Shown here: positions 41,712 to 50,587 of the stretch, piece after piece
Position numbering within the stretch: the first letter of the stretch is position 1
How the letters are laid out: each line of letters opens with the position of its first letter
Source: Streptomyces sp. BK239
GTDB lineage: Bacteria > Actinomycetota > Actinomycetes > Streptomycetales > Streptomycetaceae
Assembly (NCBI RefSeq): GCF_004217285.1
Contig: NZ_SHKS01000004.1
Span: 62,001-126,000, forward strand
Direction: 5' to 3'
DNA length: 64,000 bases
Notes under the pieces: generated by a model
Database searches by the model: none
What the model was told of the DNA's origin: nothing
Seen by the model: only the letters and a program-made list of their open reading frames with translations
Translations under genes and position numbers: made by a program

Positions 41712-42437
41712 GTGCTGCGCATCAACGACGCCCGAACCGGCGAGTACGTCACCGCCGCCCCCGCCCGCCGTGGACTGACCCGTGTCCAGGCCCACGCCTC
41801 GGGCGACGACACGGGCGCGTTGCGTGTCCTGCTCGTCGCCGACGTGCTCGTCCGTGCCCTGGAACTCGGCGGCACGCCCGTGCTGGCCACGCTCACCGCC
41901 GGCGGAGAGGCGGCGAAGCTGCGGGCGGCCGCCGCGGCCCTCGGCATCCGGCCCTTCGAGGAGGGGCGGAGCCCCCGGGACGGCGTGGGCGGGGCGCAGG
42001 CCCTGCACGTGGTGAGAGCGGGCGCCGAGACGCCCGACGGCGTCAGGATCGGCGTGGGGCCGGTGCTCACCCCCGCCTCGGCGTCGCGGGACGCCGACCC
42101 CGCCGTCCTCCGCCTCGCCCTGCTCTCCCACCGCCACGGCGAGCCCGTCGCCCTCGACGAGACGGCGCTTGGCACGGCCCGCGACACCCTCGTCCGCTGG
42201 CGCGGCGCGGTCGCCGACTGGGCGCGGCGGCCCTCGCGCCCGGTCCCCGAAGAGGTGCGCGGACGGCTTCGGGCCGCCTGGGAGGACGACCTCGACGTGC
42301 CCGAGGTGCTGCGCACACTGCGCCGCGTGGAGGAGGCGGGCCCTCAACTCCCTGACGGGGCCCGCTTCGAGACCTACGCCTACGCCGACCGCCTCCTGGG
42401 CCTGGAGCTCACCCGCGACCTGGGCTCGCCGTCATGA
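41712..42437 (+). CDS. Degenerate CysRS/MshC-like protein
   Basis: A 241-residue protein whose N-terminus (LRINDARTGEYVTAAPARRG) and C-terminal helical half (LRLALLSHRHGE, RLRAAWEDDLDVPEVLRTLR) follow the pattern of cysteinyl-tRNA synthetase and the mycothiol enzyme MshC. The HIGH and KMSKS nucleotide motifs and the zinc ligands are all absent, so aminoacyl-adenylate chemistry is not expected. It is about 60% of the length of MshC. GTG 41712 starts the frame, and its stop overlaps the start of sixA (ATGA). The resemblance is my reading by eye; a profile search would decide. A regulatory or structural role is possible. Confidence 0.55.
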   Translation: MLRINDARTGEYVTAAPARRGLTRVQAHASGDDTGALRVLLVADVLVRALELGGTPVLATLTAGGEAAKLRAAAAALGIRPFEEGRSPRDGVGGAQALHVVRAGAETPDGVRIGVGPVLTPASASRDADPAVLRLALLSHRHGEPVALDETALGTARDTLVRWRGAVADWARRPSRPVPEEVRGRLRAAWEDDLDVPEVLRTLRRVEEAGPQLPDGARFETYAYADRLLGLELTRDLGSPS

Positions 42438-43024
42438 ACGCGAGGGCGGAGGGGGCCGGCGTGGAGCCGAGCGCCGAGAGCCCGGCCGTGCCCGGCGTCG
42501 TGCCGCTGCGGCGGCTGGTGGTGATGCGGCACGCCAAGTCGGCCTGGCCGGAGGGGACGCCCGACCACGAGAGGCCGCTGGCGCCGCGCGGACTCCGGGA
42601 CGCGCCGGCCGCCGGCCGCGCGCTCGCCAGGGCGGGCCGGATCCCCGACCTCGCGGTGTGCTCCACCGCCGAGCGCGCCCGCCGCACCTGGGAACTGGCC
42701 TCGGCCGAGTGGCGGACCGCGACGCCGGTCCGCCACGAACCCCGGCTGTACGCGGCCGACGCCGCCGACCTGCTGGAGGTCGCCCGAGAGACGCCGCCCG
42801 AGGTGGGAACCCTGCTGCTGGTGGGGCACAACCCCGGGCTGGAGGAGCTGATCCTCGCCCTGGCAGCCGAGGGCGTCGACGACACCCTCACCGGGGTCCG
42901 CACGAAGTTCCCGACCTCCGCGATCGCCATCCTGGACTGGCACGGCCTCACCTGGCAGACCTTGTCCCCCCACGCAGCTCTCCTCTCCGCGTTCACCGTC
43001 CCCAGAGGACCCGACCGTGCCTGA
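42434..43024 (+). CDS. sixA: SixA-type phosphohistidine phosphatase
   Basis: A 196-residue histidine phosphatase. After a short leader, the RHG-type active site is VVMRHAKSAW, with the second histidine in LLLVGHNPGLEEL. SixA removes phosphate from histidine-containing phosphotransfer domains in bacterial signalling. It begins with an ATG that overlaps the stop of the CysRS/MshC-like gene, so the two are co-translated. A small membrane-protein gene overlaps its 3' end by eight bases. The true targets are unknown; phosphotransferase-system or two-component proteins are options. Confidence 0.86.
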   Translation: MNARAEGAGVEPSAESPAVPGVVPLRRLVVMRHAKSAWPEGTPDHERPLAPRGLRDAPAAGRALARAGRIPDLAVCSTAERARRTWELASAEWRTATPVRHEPRLYAADAADLLEVARETPPEVGTLLLVGHNPGLEELILALAAEGVDDTLTGVRTKFPTSAIAILDWHGLTWQTLSPHAALLSAFTVPRGPDRA

Positions 43025-43238
43025 CCTCGACCACCGCGACGCCGTCCGCAGGCAGTGCGCCCGACACCCGGTACTGGCCGGTCTGGTCGGGGGCGGGCTC
43101 TGGGCCTTCGCGTTCTGGGTGTTCTCGCCCGCTGAGACCGGTGACCTCATGCTCGCCTTCACCGCCTTCACAGCCCTCTTCACGCTCACCGCACTCAACG
43201 AACGCCGGCGCCGCAGGCGCTTCGGCCTGACACTGTGA
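43017..43238 (+). CDS. Small two-helix membrane protein
   Basis: A 73-residue protein starting at GTG 43017, overlapping the sixA stop. Two hydrophobic helices are predicted (about residues 19-36: HPVLAGLVGGGLWAFAFWVF, and 43-60: LMLAFTAFTALFTLTAL), followed by a run of seven basic residues. The basic tail suggests an inside terminus. It is the third gene of a tightly linked set with the CysRS/MshC-like and sixA genes. It has no known family. A short hairpin follows the stop. Confidence 0.75.
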   Translation: MPDLDHRDAVRRQCARHPVLAGLVGGGLWAFAFWVFSPAETGDLMLAFTAFTALFTLTALNERRRRRRFGLTL

Positions 43239-43273
43239 CGCGCGATACGTCCCCTGCGTGCCGCCGCCGGTCC

Positions 43274-43288
43274 GTGCGCGGAGCGCAC
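43274..43288 (+). terminator. Short hairpin after the small membrane-protein gene
   Basis: GTGCGC and GCGCAC flank a three-base loop (43274-43288) in the gap before the YigZ gene. It is short, so the terminator role is tentative. Confidence 0.35.
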
Positions 43289-43331
43289 CCGTTCCGCCGG
43301 CTCGTCCGTGCCCACCGTCTACCCTGGCCGG

Positions 43332-43958
43332 ATGCAGGACGAGTACCGCACCGTCGCCCGTGCCGGCGTGCATGAGATCGAGGTCAACCGGTCCCGGTTT
43401 CTCTGTGCGCTCGGGGCGGTGGCCGACGAGCGGGAGGCTCAGGACTTCGTCGCGGCCGTTCGCAAGGAGCACGCCGACGCCAGTCACAACTGCTGGGCCT
43501 ACGTCATCGGCGCCGACGCCGGGATCCAGAAGGCGAGCGACGACGGCGAACCCGGCGGCACCGCCGGTGTGCCCATGCTCCAGATGCTGCTGCGCCGCGA
43601 CATGCGGTACGTCGTCGCCGTCGTCACCCGCTACTACGGCGGCGTCAAGCTCGGCGCCGGCGGACTCATCCGCGCGTACGGCGGCGCCGTCGGCGAGGCC
43701 CTGGACGTCCTCGGCACCCGCACCCGCCGCCGCTTCCGCCTCGCCACCGTCACCGTGGACCACCAGCGCGCCGGCAAGCTCCAGAACGACCTGCACGCCA
43801 CGCGTCGCGAGGTCCGCGACGTCCGCTACGGCGAGGCGGTCACGATCGAGATCGGCCTGCCGGACGCCGACGTGGACGCCTTCCGCCACTGGCTCGCCGA
43901 CGCGACGGCGGGGACGGCCGGGCTCGAGCTGGGCGGGGAGGCGTACGGGGACGTCTGA
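43332..43958 (+). CDS. YigZ/IMPACT family protein
   Basis: A 208-residue two-domain protein of the IMPACT/YigZ family. The first domain has the family segments SRFLCALGAVADEREAQDF, SHNCWAYVIG and SDDGEPGGTAGVPML, and TRYYGGVKLGAGGLIRAYG follows. The C-terminal part is the EF-G domain IV-like second domain. Its function is unclear; the family is linked to translation stress. ATG 43332 is placed seven bases after a TACCCT hexamer at 43319, so the transcript may be leaderless. It is followed 81 bp later by sbcD. Confidence 0.87.
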   Translation: MQDEYRTVARAGVHEIEVNRSRFLCALGAVADEREAQDFVAAVRKEHADASHNCWAYVIGADAGIQKASDDGEPGGTAGVPMLQMLLRRDMRYVVAVVTRYYGGVKLGAGGLIRAYGGAVGEALDVLGTRTRRRFRLATVTVDHQRAGKLQNDLHATRREVRDVRYGEAVTIEIGLPDADVDAFRHWLADATAGTAGLELGGEAYGDV

Positions 43959-44039
43959 CGATTCCGTGTGGCCGATATGATGACGCGATACGGGAGTAAC
44001 CGCCCGTGATGTCACACCCGGCCGTTAGTCTCGAGGATC

Positions 44040-45203
44040 ATGAGGTTCCTGCACACGTCCGACTGGCACCTCGGCCGGGCCTTCCACCGGGTGAACATGC
44101 TCGGCGCCCAGGCCGAGTTCATCGCCCACCTCGTCGGCACAGCGCGTGAGCGCGAGGTCGACGCGGTGGTCGTCTCGGGTGACGTGTACGACAGGGCGGT
44201 CCCGCCGCTGGCCGCCGTCGAGCTGTTCGACGACGCCCTGCACCGGCTCGCCGAGCTGGGCGTGCCCACGGTGATGATCTCCGGCAACCACGACTCCGCG
44301 CGACGTCTCGGAGTGGGCGCCGGTCTCATCGGCCGCGCCGGCATACACCTGCGCACCGACCCGGCCGCCGCCGGCACACCGGTCGTGCTGCCGGACGCCT
44401 TCGGCGACGTGGCCTTCTACGGCCTGCCCTACCTCGAACCCGCCCTGGTGAAGGACGAGTTCGGGGTGGAGAAGGCCGGCCACGAAGCCGTTCTCGCCGC
44501 CGCCATGGACCGTGTGCGCGCCGACCTCGCCACCCGCGCGCCGGGCACCCGCTCGGTCGTCCTCGCGCACGCCTTCGTCACCGGCGGCGAACCCAGCGAC
44601 AGCGAGCGGGACATCACCGTCGGCGGTGTCGCCTCCGTGCCGGCCGGCGTCTTCGACGGCGTCGACTACACCGCCCTCGGGCACCTGCACGGCTGCCAGA
44701 CCCTCACCGAGCGCGTCCGCTACTCCGGCTCCCCGCTGCCGTACTCCTTCTCGGAGGCCGCGCACCGCAAGACGATGTGGCTGGTCGACCTCGGCGCCGA
44801 CGGATCGCTCGCCGCCGAGCGGATCGACTGCCCCGTGCCCCGCCCGCTGGCCCGGATCCGGGGCCCGCTGGAGGAACTCCTCGACGACCCCGGGCTCACC
44901 CCGCACGAGGAGGCGTGGGTCGAAGCCACCCTCACCGACGCCGTGCGCCCCGCCGACCCCATGGCCCGGCTCGCCGAGCGCTTCCCGCACACCCTCAGCC
45001 TGGTCTTCGACCCCGAGCGGACCCAGGACGACCCGGACGTCTCCTACGCCCGCCGCCTGGCCGGACGCAGCGACCAGGAGATAGCCGAGGACTTCGTCAC
45101 ACACGTCCGCGGAGCCGGACCCGACGCCCGCGAGCAGGGCGTGCTGCGGGACGCCTTCGACGCCGTGCGCGCCGACGACGCGGTCCGGGAGGTCGCCCGG
45201 TGA
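44040..45203 (+). CDS. sbcD: Exonuclease SbcD (Mre11-like)
   Basis: A 387-residue metallophosphoesterase nuclease subunit. The active-site motifs are DWHLG near residues 8-12, GDVYD near 47, GNHDSARR near 77, and the histidine in YTALGHLHG. With SbcC it processes hairpins and double-strand ends during replication and repair. The ATG at 44040 has CGAGG upstream. Its stop overlaps the GTG of sbcC by four bases, so the two subunits are co-translated. A full set of metal ligands is present and the length is typical. Confidence 0.93.
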   Translation: MRFLHTSDWHLGRAFHRVNMLGAQAEFIAHLVGTAREREVDAVVVSGDVYDRAVPPLAAVELFDDALHRLAELGVPTVMISGNHDSARRLGVGAGLIGRAGIHLRTDPAAAGTPVVLPDAFGDVAFYGLPYLEPALVKDEFGVEKAGHEAVLAAAMDRVRADLATRAPGTRSVVLAHAFVTGGEPSDSERDITVGGVASVPAGVFDGVDYTALGHLHGCQTLTERVRYSGSPLPYSFSEAAHRKTMWLVDLGADGSLAAERIDCPVPRPLARIRGPLEELLDDPGLTPHEEAWVEATLTDAVRPADPMARLAERFPHTLSLVFDPERTQDDPDVSYARRLAGRSDQEIAEDFVTHVRGAGPDAREQGVLRDAFDAVRADDAVREVAR

Positions 45204-48190
45204 GGCTGCACCGGCTCCGGCTCACCGCCTTCGGCCCCTTCGGCGGCGCCCAGAGCGTCGACTTCGACGAGCTGTCCGCCGCCGGACTCTTCCTCCTGCA
45301 CGGCCCGACGGGCGCCGGCAAGACCTCCGTCCTGGACGCCGTCTGCTACGCGCTCTACGGCGCCGTCCCCGGCGCCCGCCAGAACGGGCAGGGCCAGACC
45401 CTGCGCAGCGATCACGCCGCCCCCGCCACCCGCACCGAGGTCACCCTCGAACTGACCGTCGCCGGACGCCGGTTGGAGGTCACCCGGCAGCCCCCATGGG
45501 AGCGCCCCAAGAAACGCGGCACGGGCACCACGGTCGAGAAGGCCCAGAGCTGGCTGCGCGAGTACGACGCCGGCGCCGGCGCCTGGAAGGACCTCAGTCG
45601 CTCCCACCAGGAGATCGGCGAGGAGATCGGCCAGCTCCTCGGGATGAGCCGCGAGCAGTTCTGCCAGGTCGTGCTGCTGCCGCAGGGCGACTTCGCCCGC
45701 TTCCTGCGCGCCGACGCCGAGGCGCGCGGCCGGCTGCTCGGGCGGCTCTTCGACACCCGCCGCTTCGCCGACGTCGAGAAGCGCCTCGCCGAGCGCCGCC
45801 GCACCGCCGAGGCCCGCGTGCGCGAGGCCGACGCCGCGCTTCTCGCCGACGCGCACCGCATGCAGCAGGCCGCCGGCGACGCCATGGAGCTGCCCGAGCT
45901 GACCCCGGGCGAACCGGGGCTCGCCGAGGCCGTGCTGAGCGCCGCCGCCGTCGCCCGCAGCACCGCCCGCGAACAGCTCACCATCGCCCGCCACGGCCGG
46001 CTCGCCGCCGGGTCGGCCCAGGCCGCCGCCGACCGCGACCTGTCCGACGTCCGCGAACTCGCCCGGCTCCAGCGGCGGTTCGAGGAAGCACGCGAACGGG
46101 CGGCGGTGCTCGAGGAGCGAGCCGGGGAGCACCGCGAGGCGCAGGCACGGATGGAGCGGGCGCGCAAGGCGGAGGCGGTGGCGCCGGCGCTGGAGCTGCG
46201 GGAGTCCGCCGACGCCGAGCACCGTGCCGCGGCCGACGCCGAGGCACGCGCGCGTGCGCTGCTGCCGGAGCGGTTCGCGGACGACGGCGCCGCCGGACTC
46301 GCCGCCGCCGCCCGCCGGGCCGCCGAGGAGCTCGGCGGCCTGGAGTCCGCCCGCCGCGGCGAACGCCGGCTGGCCGAACTGGCCGCCGAACGGGTCGACC
46401 TGGACCGACAGGAGCGCGCCGACGACGACGTCCTCACGGAGACGGAGGGCTGGCTCGCCGACTGGGACGCCACCCGTGCCGAACTCCAGCGCCGGATCGA
46501 CTCCGCCCAGGAGGCCGCCGCCCACGCCGAACAGCTCGCCGTGCGACGCGAGCCCGCCGGACGCCGGCTGGACGCCGCCCGGCAGCGCGACCGGCTGGCC
46601 CGCGACACCGAGGAGGCCCGGCGCCGCGCCCTCGCCGCGGCCGACCGCGCCCTCCAGGCGCGCACCCACTGGCTCGACCTCAAGGAGCAGCGGCTCGACG
46701 GCATCGCCGCCGAACTCGCCGCCACCCTCGAGGACGGGGCGCCCTGCGCCGTCTGCGGCGCCACCGAGCACCCCGCGCCCGCCCGCAAGGACGCCGGGCA
46801 CATCGACCGCGAGGCCGAGGAACAGGCCCTCGCCGCCCTGCAGAGCGCCGAACAGCGCCGCGCGGACGCCGAACGCGACCTCGGCGCGGTCCGGGAGGCG
46901 CTCGCCGGGGCCGTCGCCGAGGCCGGCGACACCCCCACCGAGCAGCTCGCCGCGGAGGCCGAGGAACTGGACCTCGAACACGCCCGGGCCCGCCGGGACG
47001 CCTCCGCGCTGCACCCCGCGCGTGAGGAACTGCGCCGCGCCGAGCTCGAACACCAGCGGCGCACCGCCGCCCAGCGTGAGGCGCAGGTCAGGGCCGCCTC
47101 CCGGGTCGGCCACCGGGACCGGCTGGAGCGTGAACGGGCCTCCCTGGAAGAGGAGTTGACGCAGGCCAGGGGTGGCGCGCAGAGCGTGGCCGCGCGGATC
47201 GGGCACCTGGAGCGCCAGGCCGCCCTGCTCACCGAGGCCGCCGACGCCGTCCGCGCGGCCGAGGACGCCGCCGCTCGTCTGAAGACCGCCGACGGACGCC
47301 TCGACCAGGCCGCGTTCAAAGCCGGGTTCGACACCCCGCGAGCCGCCGCCGACGCCCTCCTCGACGACGCCGCGCACCGCGAGCTGCAACGCCGTCTGGA
47401 CGCCCGGCAGACCGAGGAGACCACCGTACGGGCCGTCCTCGCCGAACCGGAGACCGCGGCCGCCGCCCAGCGGCCGCCCGCCGACCTCGCCGCCGCCCGG
47501 GAGGCCGCCGACCGGGCCGCCGACCGGCTGCGCCGAGCCGCCTCCGCCGAGGACGCCGCCGCCCGCCGCTGCGAGGAACTCGACCGCCTCTCCGCGCGCG
47601 CCGCCGACGGCGTACGGCGGCTCGGGCCGCTGCGCGAGGAGTACGACCGCGTCGCCCGCATGGCCGGCCTGACCGCCGGCACCTCCGCCGACAACGAGCG
47701 CAAGATGCGCCTGGAGTCCTACGTTCTGGCCGCCCGCCTGGAACAGGTGGCCGCCGCCGCGACCGCGCGGTTGCAGCGCATGTCCTCCGGGCGCTACACC
47801 CTCGTCCACTCCGACGACCGGACCGGGCGCGGGCGCAGCGGCCTCGGGCTGCACGTCGTGGACGCCTGGACCGGCCGCGAGCGGGACACGGCCACGCTGT
47901 CCGGCGGCGAGACCTTCTTCGCCTCCCTCGCCCTCGCCCTCGGTCTCGCCGACGTCGTCACCGACGAGGCGGGCGGGGTCCGCCTGGATACGCTCTTCAT
48001 CGACGAGGGCTTCGGCAGCCTCGACGACCAGACGCTGGACGAGGTCCTCGACGTCCTCGACTCGCTGCGCGAACGCGACCGCAGCGTCGGCATCGTCAGC
48101 CACGTGGCCGATCTGCGCCGCCGGATCCACGCCCGGCTGGAGGTCGTCAAGGACCGCACGGGCTCCAGCGTGCGCCAGCGCGTCCACTGA
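45200..48190 (+). CDS. sbcC: Exonuclease SbcC (Rad50-like ATPase)
   Basis: A 996-residue SMC-type ATPase. The Walker A motif GPTGAGKT is at residues 35-42. Two long coiled-coil arms (residues about 180-500 and 530-830, rich in Ala, Arg and Glu) are joined by a zinc hook, PCAVCG with Cys516 and Cys519. The ABC signature LSGGETFFASLALAL is near 899, and Walker B LFIDEGFGSLD is near 931. It opens with the GTG overlapping the sbcD stop. The complex opens DNA hairpins and double-strand ends. The long antisense open frame across this gene is a G+C artefact. Confidence 0.94.
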   Translation: MRLHRLRLTAFGPFGGAQSVDFDELSAAGLFLLHGPTGAGKTSVLDAVCYALYGAVPGARQNGQGQTLRSDHAAPATRTEVTLELTVAGRRLEVTRQPPWERPKKRGTGTTVEKAQSWLREYDAGAGAWKDLSRSHQEIGEEIGQLLGMSREQFCQVVLLPQGDFARFLRADAEARGRLLGRLFDTRRFADVEKRLAERRRTAEARVREADAALLADAHRMQQAAGDAMELPELTPGEPGLAEAVLSAAAVARSTAREQLTIARHGRLAAGSAQAAADRDLSDVRELARLQRRFEEARERAAVLEERAGEHREAQARMERARKAEAVAPALELRESADAEHRAAADAEARARALLPERFADDGAAGLAAAARRAAEELGGLESARRGERRLAELAAERVDLDRQERADDDVLTETEGWLADWDATRAELQRRIDSAQEAAAHAEQLAVRREPAGRRLDAARQRDRLARDTEEARRRALAAADRALQARTHWLDLKEQRLDGIAAELAATLEDGAPCAVCGATEHPAPARKDAGHIDREAEEQALAALQSAEQRRADAERDLGAVREALAGAVAEAGDTPTEQLAAEAEELDLEHARARRDASALHPAREELRRAELEHQRRTAAQREAQVRAASRVGHRDRLERERASLEEELTQARGGAQSVAARIGHLERQAALLTEAADAVRAAEDAAARLKTADGRLDQAAFKAGFDTPRAAADALLDDAAHRELQRRLDARQTEETTVRAVLAEPETAAAAQRPPADLAAAREAADRAADRLRRAASAEDAAARRCEELDRLSARAADGVRRLGPLREEYDRVARMAGLTAGTSADNERKMRLESYVLAARLEQVAAAATARLQRMSSGRYTLVHSDDRTGRGRSGLGLHVVDAWTGRERDTATLSGGETFFASLALALGLADVVTDEAGGVRLDTLFIDEGFGSLDDQTLDEVLDVLDSLRERDRSVGIVSHVADLRRRIHARLEVVKDRTGSSVRQRVH

Positions 48191-48218
48191 CCCCCGGCCG
48201 CTGACGCCGCCCGAGCCC

Positions 48219-48242
48219 GGCGGGGACCCTGAGGTCCCCGCC
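48219..48242. terminator. Convergent terminator between sbcC and the DUF885 gene
   Basis: A perfect ten-base stem, GGCGGGGACC with GGTCCCCGCC, with a CTGA loop (48219-48242), serves both converging transcripts. Confidence 0.78.
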
Positions 48243-48253
48243 TCGTCGTGCGC

Positions 48254-49945
48254 TCAGAGCTGCGACAGCTCGTCCACCAGATCGTCCAGGCCCAGCGAGC
48301 CCTGCGAAAGGGCCGCCATGTGCCAGGACTTGAGGTCGAAGGCGTCGCCGTGCCGCTCGCGGGCCTTCTCCCGGCCCAGCAGCCACGCCCGCTCACCCAG
48401 CTTGTAGCCGATCGCCTGACCCGGGATGGTCAGATAGCGGGTCAGCTCGCTCTCCACGAAGTCCTCGGAGCGGCTGCTGTGCGCGTTGAAGAACTCCTCG
48501 GCCAGCTCCGGCGTCCAGCGCTCACCCGGGTGGAAGGGCGAGTCCCCGGGGATCTCCAGCTCCAGGTGCATGCCGATGTCCACGATGACCCGCACGGCCC
48601 GCATCATCTGCGCGTCCAGGTAGCCGAGCCGCTGCTCGGCGTCCGTGAGGAAGCCCAGCTCGTCCATGAGCCGCTCCGCGTACAGCGCCCAGCCCTCGGC
48701 GTTGGCGCTGACGATGCCGACGGTGGCCTGGTAGCGGGAGAGGTTCTCCGCCACGTGCACCCACTGCGCGAGCTGGAGGTGATGGCCGGGGACGCCCTCG
48801 TGGTACCAGGTGGAGACGAGGTCGTAGACCGGGAAACGGTTCAGGCCCATCGTCGGCAGCCAGGTGCGGCCGGGACGGGAGAAGTCCTCCGACGGGGGCG
48901 TGTAGTACGGGGCGGCCGCGCTGCCGGCCGGGGCGATCCGGGACTCCACCTTCCGTACCCGGTCGGCGAGTTCGAAGTGGGTGCCGTCCAGGGCGTCGAT
49001 CGCCTGGTCCATCAGGCCCTGCAGCCAGTCGCGGACCTCGTCGACGCCCTCGATGTGCTTGCCGTGCTCGTCGAGGTGCGCGAGGGCCGCCCACGGCGAC
49101 GCGGCGCCCGGGAGGACCTTCTCCGCCTCCCGCCTCATCTCCGCGAGCAGCCGGTGGTACTCGGCCCAGCCGTAGGCGTACGCCTCGTCCAGGTCGAGGT
49201 CGGTGCCGTTGAAGTAGCGCGACCAGCGGGCGTACCGCTCACGGCCGACGGTCTGCGGCGCGCCCTCCACGGCGGGCGCGTACACGTCGCGCATGAAGTC
49301 CCGCAGCTCCACGACCGCCGCGGTCGCCGTCCGGGCCGCCTCGTCCAGCTCGGCGCGCAGCGACTCGGGCCCCGCGGCGGCGAACTCCTCGAACCAGCCG
49401 CGGCCCGAGCCGTCGGTGTCGGCCCACTCCGTGAGCTGTGCGACGAAGGCCGCGGTCGGCCGCGGAGCCGCGTACAGCTTGCGCTCCAGACCGAGTTCCA
49501 GCGACTCCCGGTAGCCGGCCAGCGCCGCCGGGACCGCGCGCAGCCGCCGGCCGATCGCGGCCCAGTCGTCGTCGGTCCCCGTCGGCGTCACGGTGAACAC
49601 CTCGCGCACGTTGTGCACCGGCATCCCCAGGTTGCCGACCGCGCGCAGCCCTTCCTCGGCCTCGTGGACGGCGAGTTGGGCGGTGAGCCGCTCGCGCAGC
49701 AGGCGCGCGCACCGGCGCTCGACGTCCCGTTCCGCCCCAGGCCGCCGCTCCGCCTCGGCGAGCCGCGTCAGGGTGTCCCTCGTAAGGCGTGCGATGGCCT
49801 CCTGTCCGGCGGGCGACAGGTCGGGCAGTCGGCTCGAACTCTCCGGCACGCCGAGGTAGGTGCCGGTGACCGGGTCGAGGGCGATGAGCTCGTCGACGTA
49901 GGCGTCGGCGACCTCTCGGGGCAGCGGGCTGGTGATCTCTGACAT
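48254..49945 (-). CDS. DUF885 family metallopeptidase-like protein
   Basis: A 563-residue protein of the DUF885 family, related to zinc carboxypeptidase-type helical metallopeptidases. The HExxH-like motif is in STWYHEGVPGHHLQLAQ. Further conserved segments are GRTWLPTMGLNRFPVYDLV and SANAEGWALYAERLMDELG. It has no signal peptide, so it is probably cytoplasmic. Streptomyces usually carry one or two copies; substrates are unknown. It runs convergently to sbcC across a perfect hairpin. Confidence 0.88.
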   Translation of the reverse strand: MSEITSPLPREVADAYVDELIALDPVTGTYLGVPESSSRLPDLSPAGQEAIARLTRDTLTRLAEAERRPGAERDVERRCARLLRERLTAQLAVHEAEEGLRAVGNLGMPVHNVREVFTVTPTGTDDDWAAIGRRLRAVPAALAGYRESLELGLERKLYAAPRPTAAFVAQLTEWADTDGSGRGWFEEFAAAGPESLRAELDEAARTATAAVVELRDFMRDVYAPAVEGAPQTVGRERYARWSRYFNGTDLDLDEAYAYGWAEYHRLLAEMRREAEKVLPGAASPWAALAHLDEHGKHIEGVDEVRDWLQGLMDQAIDALDGTHFELADRVRKVESRIAPAGSAAAPYYTPPSEDFSRPGRTWLPTMGLNRFPVYDLVSTWYHEGVPGHHLQLAQWVHVAENLSRYQATVGIVSANAEGWALYAERLMDELGFLTDAEQRLGYLDAQMMRAVRVIVDIGMHLELEIPGDSPFHPGERWTPELAEEFFNAHSSRSEDFVESELTRYLTIPGQAIGYKLGERAWLLGREKARERHGDAFDLKSWHMAALSQGSLGLDDLVDELSQL

Positions 49946-50026
49946 GCGGCCATCCTCGTACGCGTACCGGCGCCGCGTCAGCCCCGTTTCCCGGACGGCG
50001 CGCCGAGTCAGCCTGATCGCGCCGGT

Positions 50027-50527
50027 TCAGTCCTGGGAGGGCGGCGGGACCGGCGGGCCGGGCGGGAGCAGCGGGCCGCAGTCCCACCGCTGGAAGATCA
50101 GCCGGGTCTCCACCCGGGCCACCTCCCGCCGGGCCGTGAACTCGTCCAGGACGAGCCGCTGCAGATCGGCCATGTCCGCGACCGCGACGTGCACGAGATA
50201 GTCGTCGGGCCCGGTCAGGTGGAACACGGTGAGCGCCTCCGGAAGCGCCCGCACCCGCTCGACGAACGGCCCGACCAGCTCCCGCCGGTGCGGCCGGACC
50301 TGCACCGACAGCAACGCCTGCAGCCCCCGCCCGAGTTTGGCCGGATCGAGCCGCAGCTGGTGCCCGAGGATCACGCCCGAACGGCGCAGCCGGGTCACCC
50401 GGTCCAGGCACGTCGACGGCGCGAGCCCGACCTGCGCCGCGAGATCGCGGTAGGTGGTCCGGGCGTCGTTCTGCAGCAGCCGCAGCAGCTGGAGGTCCAC
50501 CGGGTCGAGTACGACGGATTCGGCCAT
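50027..50527 (-). CDS. Lrp/AsnC-family transcriptional regulator
   Basis: A 166-residue Lrp-type regulator. The N-terminal HTH (LRLLQNDARTTYRDLAAQVG, then LAPSTCLDRVTRLRRSGVI) is followed by a RAM domain for amino-acid binding (LQALLSVQVRPHRRELVG, VFHLTGPDDYLVHVAVADM). The ATG at 50527 is divergent from a Cys/Met-metabolism PLP enzyme, 60 bp away, which is its most likely target. The effector may be methionine, homocysteine or a related amino acid. The short C-terminal tail is Pro-rich. Confidence 0.9.
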   Translation of the reverse strand: MAESVVLDPVDLQLLRLLQNDARTTYRDLAAQVGLAPSTCLDRVTRLRRSGVILGHQLRLDPAKLGRGLQALLSVQVRPHRRELVGPFVERVRALPEALTVFHLTGPDDYLVHVAVADMADLQRLVLDEFTARREVARVETRLIFQRWDCGPLLPPGPPVPPPSQD

Positions 50528-50587
50528 CGGCCGAACGTAGCACGGCTGATTCCCCGCCGACCCCGTCCGGTGTTCACCCTGCCGTCC

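Noticed and set aside
45044-48187. A 1,047-codon open frame on the minus strand
   Set aside because: It mirrors the whole sbcC gene; its composition is mostly Gly, Val and Ala and there is no domain. SbcC on the plus strand is unambiguous.
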